A stretch of DNA of 17,479 bases from Desulfobacteraceae bacterium (GTDB lineage: Bacteria > Desulfobacterota > Desulfobacteria > Desulfobacterales > Desulfobacteraceae): the NCBI GenBank assembly GCA_011390435.1, contig JAABSK010000032.1, positions 1 through 17,479 of the forward strand. Direction: 5' to 3'. Below the pieces are notes generated by a model, which saw only the letters and a list, made by a program, of their open reading frames with translations, was not told where the DNA came from and made no database searches. A program made the position numbers and the translations under genes. Below, piece after piece: positions 13,455 through 17,479 of the stretch (positions are counted from its first letter, which is position 1; each line of letters begins with the position of its first letter).

Positions 13455-14729
13455 ATGACCTGGTTGACCCCCTCAATTGTCGCAACAATGTCCGGCACCC
13501 TTATTGTTGCCATCGGCATGCTGGCCATTTATTTCAAAAAAACAAAAGATGCACTGGACAAAACCCGGCAGCAGCTCAGGGATCTTTATGCTGAACAGGA
13601 GGAGACGCAGGACAAACTGCGGCTTCAGGGTGAAATCATATCCAGAATGTCTGAAGGGGTCTATCTTGTCAGACGGGACGGTATGATTGTTTATGCAAAT
13701 CCCCGGTTTGAAACCATGTTCGGATATGATCCAGGCGAACTGATCGGACAATATGCCACCATGCTTCAGGCAACTCCGGGAGAAACCATGGGCTTTATCC
13801 TGAACTATTTTGAGACCCATACGACCTGGCAGGGAGAAAACCAAAACCTGAAAAAAGACGGTACAAAATTCTGGACCTATGCCAGTGTCACTGTATTCAA
13901 CCACAGGCAGCACGGCGAAGTGTATATTGCTGTTCATCTGGATATCACCGATCAGAAAAAAGCCGGCAAAGAAAAACAGGATATGGAAATCCAGCTCCGC
14001 CATGCCCATAAGATGCGGGCGGTGGGAACCCTTTCCGGCGGGATTGCCCACGAATTCAACAATATCCTGGCCATTATCCTGGGAAATGTGGAGCTGGCCC
14101 TGGATGACATCTCTGCCAATCACCTGTTGCGCGGATCACTGGAAGAGGTTCAAACCGCCTGTTTGAGGGGAAAAACCATTGTACAGCAGCTGCTGAGCTT
14201 CAGCCACAAGGATGCCACCGCTGTTGACCACCGGAAAATCAATATCACCGCATTTCTTGACGGGCCGGTCCGGTTCATCAAAAAATCACTTCCAAAGCAG
14301 ATTGAGCTGCACCAGGCAATCGATCCGGACTGTGACCGCATTATGGCAAATCCTGAACAGCTCCGGCAGGTGCTGGTCAATCTGTGCAGCAATGCAATCC
14401 ATTCCATGGAACCGGCAGGCGGCGTCCTCTCTTTCCGGGCTGAAAACATCCGCCTTGAAACGCCGTTGTTTTCCGGTGATCGCTCTATTGGACCGGGCAG
14501 ATATGTCTGCCTGACCGTCTCGGACACCGGTCACGGCATCCGCGAAGAAGATCTTGACCGGGTGTTTGATCCGTTTTACACCACAAAGCCTGTGGACAAA
14601 GGCAGCGGCATGGGACTGGCAGTGGTCCATGGCATCATGAAGGCCCACGACGGCGCGATTCTCCTTCACAGCACTGTTGACCAGGGCACTGTCTGCCAGT
14701 GCTACTTTCCTGCTGCTGCCCCGGATTGA
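13455..14729 (+). CDS. Membrane-anchored PAS-domain sensor histidine kinase
   Basis: This is a sensor kinase that autophosphorylates on histidine and passes phosphate to a response regulator. The 424 residues comprise one N-terminal membrane helix (about 7-27), a short coiled coil (28-58), a PAS domain (about 58-168, with GVYLVRRDGMIVYANPRFE and a HLDITDQKKA end), the dimerisation box GGIAHEFNNILA with His199, an N box VNLCSNAIHSME, and ATP-lid boxes DTGHG (357-361) and GSGMGL (383-388). The HEFNN box is typical of kinases related to NtrB and hybrid kinases. No receiver domain is fused and no response regulator lies nearby, so the partner is elsewhere. There is almost no periplasmic part, so the signal is probably cytoplasmic via PAS. 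It is divergent from the cyclase gene. Confidence 0.94.
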   Translation: MTWLTPSIVATMSGTLIVAIGMLAIYFKKTKDALDKTRQQLRDLYAEQEETQDKLRLQGEIISRMSEGVYLVRRDGMIVYANPRFETMFGYDPGELIGQYATMLQATPGETMGFILNYFETHTTWQGENQNLKKDGTKFWTYASVTVFNHRQHGEVYIAVHLDITDQKKAGKEKQDMEIQLRHAHKMRAVGTLSGGIAHEFNNILAIILGNVELALDDISANHLLRGSLEEVQTACLRGKTIVQQLLSFSHKDATAVDHRKINITAFLDGPVRFIKKSLPKQIELHQAIDPDCDRIMANPEQLRQVLVNLCSNAIHSMEPAGGVLSFRAENIRLETPLFSGDRSIGPGRYVCLTVSDTGHGIREEDLDRVFDPFYTTKPVDKGSGMGLAVVHGIMKAHDGAILLHSTVDQGTVCQCYFPAAAPD

Positions 14730-14835
14730 TCCGGCCGATCCTGTCAAAATATTTCAAATCTTCATTGTTTCAAATTGCCATAGTGTGCTAATAAAAGCCA
14801 AAAATGACGAGAATCACACAAAACAGGCAGGCGAT

Positions 14836-15741
14836 ATGACATTCCGGTTCCTTGGTAAAACATTAAAAAATCCACTGGTGCTGGCCTCTGGTGTTCTTGG
14901 CAACAGCAGGGATATTTTAGAACGGGTGCATTTGAGCGGCTGCGGCCTGGTGACCATGAAATCCATTGGCCCGGAACCCAGGGACGGCCACAAAAACCCC
15001 ACGGTCATTGACCTGGGATGCGGGCTGATCAATGCGGTCGGCCTTCCATCTCCCGGGTATCTGAACATGGAAGATGAATGGCAGGATCTTGAATCCAGAT
15101 CCTTTCCCCTGATTGCCAGTGTATACGGCGGATCAGTCAGAGAATACCAGATGGTGGCGGAATATGTTGCATCAAAAGAACCAGACTTTATCGAACTGAA
15201 TATTTCCTGCCCCAATTCTGAAAAACACGGCATGATATTCGGGGTCAATCCCCAGTCCACCCATGATGTGATCTCCGCTGTCAGAAAAGTGGTGAACGTT
15301 CCCCTGATCGCCAAACTCACCCCGCAGGCGCCGGATATCGCAGGCATTGCCAGAGCCTGTGAAGATGCGGGAGCTGACGTCATCTGTGCCATCAATACCC
15401 TTGGGCCGGGCATGGTCATTGACATTGAATCCCAGCAGCCGGTCCTGGCATTTAAAAAAGGCGGATTGTCCGGCCCCATGATCAAACCGGTGGCGATCCG
15501 GTGCGTGTATGATATTTTCCAGGCGGTTCAGCTTCCCATCATCGGCCTGGGCGGGGTCACCACAGGCGAAGATGCCATTGAGATGATCATGGCCGGTGCC
15601 AGCCTGATCGGAATCGGCAGCGCTGTCCGCTACCGGGGGGTGTCTGTTTTTGAAACAGTGAACACGGAAATGACAGCGTGGCTGTCAGCACGTGGCCTCA
15701 CCCTGGATGCCATCAAGGGCGCCGCCCACAGGAGCCGATAA
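14836..15741 (+). CDS. pyrD: Dihydroorotate dehydrogenase, catalytic subunit (type 1B)
   Basis: PyrD oxidises dihydroorotate to orotate, the fourth step of pyrimidine synthesis, using FMN. Type 1B enzymes pair with PyrK so electrons go to NAD+. The 301-residue barrel contains LVLASGVLGN at the start, the GLINAVGLPSPG loop, the catalytic loop NISCPNSEKHG with Cys125 as the active-site base (Cys is the class 1 residue, Ser in class 2), and the FMN phosphate region GLGGVTTGEDAIEMIMAGAS. I take ATG 14836, where family similarity begins, although the frame is open upstream; its ribosome binding site is weak. A TTGTTT / TAATAA pair near 14765-14794 is a poor promoter candidate. The gene ends one base before pyrK. 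Confidence 0.95.
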   Translation: MTFRFLGKTLKNPLVLASGVLGNSRDILERVHLSGCGLVTMKSIGPEPRDGHKNPTVIDLGCGLINAVGLPSPGYLNMEDEWQDLESRSFPLIASVYGGSVREYQMVAEYVASKEPDFIELNISCPNSEKHGMIFGVNPQSTHDVISAVRKVVNVPLIAKLTPQAPDIAGIARACEDAGADVICAINTLGPGMVIDIESQQPVLAFKKGGLSGPMIKPVAIRCVYDIFQAVQLPIIGLGGVTTGEDAIEMIMAGASLIGIGSAVRYRGVSVFETVNTEMTAWLSARGLTLDAIKGAAHRSR

Positions 15742-15742
15742 G

Positions 15743-16555
15743 ATGACACAGATTACAGACCAGAAACATGTCATGCTCAGGGTCAGCAAAAAACAGGTGG
15801 AGCGTCCTGACTTTGCCACGCTGTTTTTTGAAGGGTCACTGACGTTTCAACCGGGCCAGTTCATCATGGTCTGGATTCCAGGAGTGGATGAAAAACCCTA
15901 TACCATCTCCTATCACCGTGATGATACCTTTGCCATCACCATCGAGGCGAAAGGCGTGTTTTCAAAAAAGGCGGTCCGCCTTGAAAAAGGTGACCTGGTG
16001 GGCATCCGCGGTCCATTCGGCAACGGGTTCACCCTGTATCCAGACCGGTCGGCAGCGGTGATTGCCGGCGGATGCGGCATGGCACCCCTGGCCACCCTTG
16101 TGGAAAAACTGCCCAAAGACACGTTGTTTATCCATGGTGCCCGGTCGGAAAAACATCTCCTTTTTCCTGACAGATTTGATCTGGAACGGCAATTCTGTAC
16201 CGATGACGGCAGTTTCGGCCAAAAAGGACGGGTCACCGATCTTTTAGAGGCGCAGATCGCTTCCGGCCGGAAAATTGAACAGGTCTATGCCTGCGGCCCG
16301 GAAATCATGATGCACAGCGTATTCGCCCTCTGTCAGGCCCACGGCATTGCCTGTCAGGTGTCGCTGGAGCGGTATATGCGCTGCGGATTCGGTGTCTGCG
16401 GCGCCTGTGTCTGCGGACATCAGGTGGTGTGCAAAGATGGACCGGTATTTGATGCTGCTGCCCTCCAGAACATGAATGATTTTAACACAAGTGCGCTGCT
16501 GAAATCCGGCCAAAAAGTGCCCCTTTCCCAATACTTCTCCTGGCGGTGTCAATAG
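15743..16555 (+). CDS. pyrK: Dihydroorotate dehydrogenase electron-transfer subunit
   Basis: PyrK is the FAD and 2Fe-2S subunit that carries electrons from PyrD to NAD+. I start at ATG 15743, 8 bases after GGAG (15731-15734) and one base after the pyrD stop, giving 270 residues. In order there is a flavin-binding barrel with KPYTISYH, a nucleotide domain with GGCGMAPLATL, the YACGPEIMM segment, and a C-terminal cluster site Cys214-x4-Cys219-x2-Cys222-x7-Cys230 in RYMRCGFGVCGACVCGHQ. Cys224 is an additional cysteine inside the motif. Immediate linkage to pyrD and then pyrE makes the assignment secure. Confidence 0.95.
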   Translation: MTQITDQKHVMLRVSKKQVERPDFATLFFEGSLTFQPGQFIMVWIPGVDEKPYTISYHRDDTFAITIEAKGVFSKKAVRLEKGDLVGIRGPFGNGFTLYPDRSAAVIAGGCGMAPLATLVEKLPKDTLFIHGARSEKHLLFPDRFDLERQFCTDDGSFGQKGRVTDLLEAQIASGRKIEQVYACGPEIMMHSVFALCQAHGIACQVSLERYMRCGFGVCGACVCGHQVVCKDGPVFDAAALQNMNDFNTSALLKSGQKVPLSQYFSWRCQ

Positions 16556-16584
16556 ATTGCGCCATTGATAAAGGATGAATCAAA

Positions 16585-17253
16585 ATGAGTTATAAAGAAG
16601 ACTTTATTGAATTTTTAATCCAGTGCAATGCCCTGCGCTTTGGCGAATTTGAACTGAAAAGCGGACGTATTGCACCGTATTTCATCAATACCGGCATGTT
16701 TGACACCGGCCTGAAACTCCAGAAGCTCGGCCGCTTTTATGCCCGGGCGATTCAGGAACATTTTGGTGCCGACTTTGACGGCATCTACGGCCCGGCCTAC
16801 AAGGGAATCCCCCTGTGTATCTCCGCAGCCCAGGCGCTTGCCGGCATGGGAATGGACAAAGGGTATGTGTTCAACCGAAAAGAAGCCAAAACCTATGCTG
16901 ACAAAAGCATGGTGGTGGGCATGACCCTGACCCCGGATACCCGGCTCATTCTGGTGGATGACGTCATTACCTCTGGAAAAGCGATCAGGGAGTCCCTCGA
17001 CGTTCTGAAGCGCTGCAGTGACCCGGATGTCAAAGGAATCATCATCAGCGTCAACCGCCAGGAGCGGGGTGTTTCCCGGAAAAACGCCCTGCAGGAAGTC
17101 GAAGACACGCTGGGCATCCCCATTCACGCCATTGTCACCATCTCGGAGATCAAGACCGCACTCCACAACAAGAAAATCAATGGAACAGTGGTGCTGGATG
17201 ATGCCATGAGTGAAAAAATCGATGCCTATCTTGCAGAATATGGCGCTGCATAA
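16585..17253 (+). CDS. pyrE: Orotate phosphoribosyltransferase
   Basis: PyrE joins orotate and PRPP to give orotidine monophosphate, the step after PyrD/PyrK. The 222-residue protein shows the substrate segment FELKSGRIAPYFINTG, the GIYGPAYKGIPL loop, a flexible catalytic loop around VFNRKEAKTYADKSMVVG, and the PRPP-binding motif LILVDDVITSGKA. Length agrees with bacterial PyrE. It lies 29 bases after pyrK with AAGGA upstream of the ATG, so the three genes probably form one pyrDKE transcript. Other pyr genes (pyrB, pyrC, pyrF) are not in the window. Confidence 0.95.
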   Translation: MSYKEDFIEFLIQCNALRFGEFELKSGRIAPYFINTGMFDTGLKLQKLGRFYARAIQEHFGADFDGIYGPAYKGIPLCISAAQALAGMGMDKGYVFNRKEAKTYADKSMVVGMTLTPDTRLILVDDVITSGKAIRESLDVLKRCSDPDVKGIIISVNRQERGVSRKNALQEVEDTLGIPIHAIVTISEIKTALHNKKINGTVVLDDAMSEKIDAYLAEYGAA

Positions 17254-17278
17254 CCGGTTTGCGCTCCAGGCGGTTATG
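17249..17278. terminator. Hairpin spanning both convergent stop codons
   Basis: CATAACCG (17249-17256) and CGGTTATG (17271-17278) form a perfect 8-bp stem around a 14-base loop. The stop codons of pyrE (17251-17253) and of the minus-strand hydrolase (17276-17274) both fall within the stem. No T-run follows on either side, so the terminator role is uncertain. Confidence 0.4.
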
Positions 17279-17479
17279 TGTCCAGAATAAAATCCGTGAT
17301 ATAAATATTGGTCTTCATTTCTGTTTCTATGGTGGACTCCACCGCGTCTCCAGTATGGGAGTGGCCGGGGTGGATAATGGTTTTTTTGTCCAGCACCAGA
17401 ATCCGGGTTTTGATCGAATCGATCAATTGCGCGAGATTCCCGCCGGGAAGATCCACCCGGCCGGCTTCTCCTACAAAAA
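17274..17479 (-). CDS. MBL-fold metallohydrolase, C-terminal part (gene runs off the right edge)
   Basis: About 67 residues of the C-terminus are present; the frame is open to the right edge of the window, so the start lies outside. The sequence FVGEAGRVDLPGGNLAQLI followed by LDKKTIIHPGHSHTGDAVESTI matches the end of small glyoxalase-II-like metallo-beta-lactamase-fold hydrolases, in which GRTDLPGGN and PGHGPxT segments are usual. The His in PGHS would be a metal ligand. The main HxHxDH site lies beyond the window. The gene ends 20 bases from pyrE, convergent. The substrate is unknown; thioester or persulfide hydrolases are among the family roles. Confidence 0.85.
   Translation of the reverse strand, partial: FVGEAGRVDLPGGNLAQLIDSIKTRILVLDKKTIIHPGHSHTGDAVESTIETEMKTNIYITDFILDT

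Noticed and set aside
14814..15485. 223-codon open frame on the minus strand across pyrD
   Set aside because: It is antisense to a certain pyrD, with no motif or start signal, and is a shadow of the coding strand.

Overview
The window looks like chromosomal DNA of an anaerobic, motile, Gram-negative bacterium. It most resembles the sulfate-reducing Desulfobacteraceae (Desulfobacter / Desulfotignum / Desulfobacula-like), but that assignment is an inference from gene style: a complete nqr operon, a chemoreceptor, a hybrid-free PAS kinase, type 1B PyrD/PyrK and a small Desulfobacterota-type hypothetical protein. I cannot prove the taxon from sequence alone. There is no sign of a prophage, insertion sequence, CRISPR array, tRNA or rRNA. 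No stretch longer than about 205 bases lacks a gene.

Layout. (1) Bases 1-1190: a cyclophilin-type peptidyl-prolyl isomerase behind a near-consensus sigma70 promoter, ending in a strong terminator hairpin shared with a convergent small conserved hypothetical gene. (2) Bases 1277-8462: a methyl-accepting chemotaxis protein followed 39 bases later by the six genes nqrABCDEF, all tightly spaced or overlapping, encoding a Na+-translocating NADH:quinone oxidoreductase. (3) Bases 8531-11168: a thiolase, then a two-gene unit of an iron-sulfur-flavoprotein-like flavodoxin and a nitroreductase. (4) Bases 11216-11783: a lone flgB (flagellar rod protein) with a sigma54-type promoter match. (5) Bases 11806-14729: a membrane diguanylate cyclase and a membrane-anchored PAS histidine kinase, transcribed divergently from a 182-base region. 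(6) Bases 14836-17253: pyrD-pyrK-pyrE, the late steps of pyrimidine synthesis. (7) The 3' part of a metallo-beta-lactamase-fold hydrolase enters from the right edge on the minus strand.

How they work together. NqrF takes electrons from NADH (FAD, 2Fe-2S), the NqrD/NqrE membrane cysteines hold the intramembrane cluster, NqrC and NqrB carry covalent FMN on SGAT threonines, and the complex pumps Na+ while reducing quinone. All these cofactor residues are visible. The striking feature is NqrA. In well-studied Na+-NQR this subunit has no cofactor, but here its C-terminus carries two complete CxxCxxCxxxCP motifs like those of RnfC, the NqrA counterpart in the Rnf complex. This suggests an ancestral or hybrid NQR with an extra electron path, and it is the most interesting thing in the window. 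The maturation genes often found beside nqr (apbE, nqrM) are absent here. The remaining genes are ordinary housekeeping and signalling functions, with some notable regulatory structures: a perfect 13-bp hairpin after the thiolase gene, a palindromic leader before it, and the sigma54 site before the orphan flgB.
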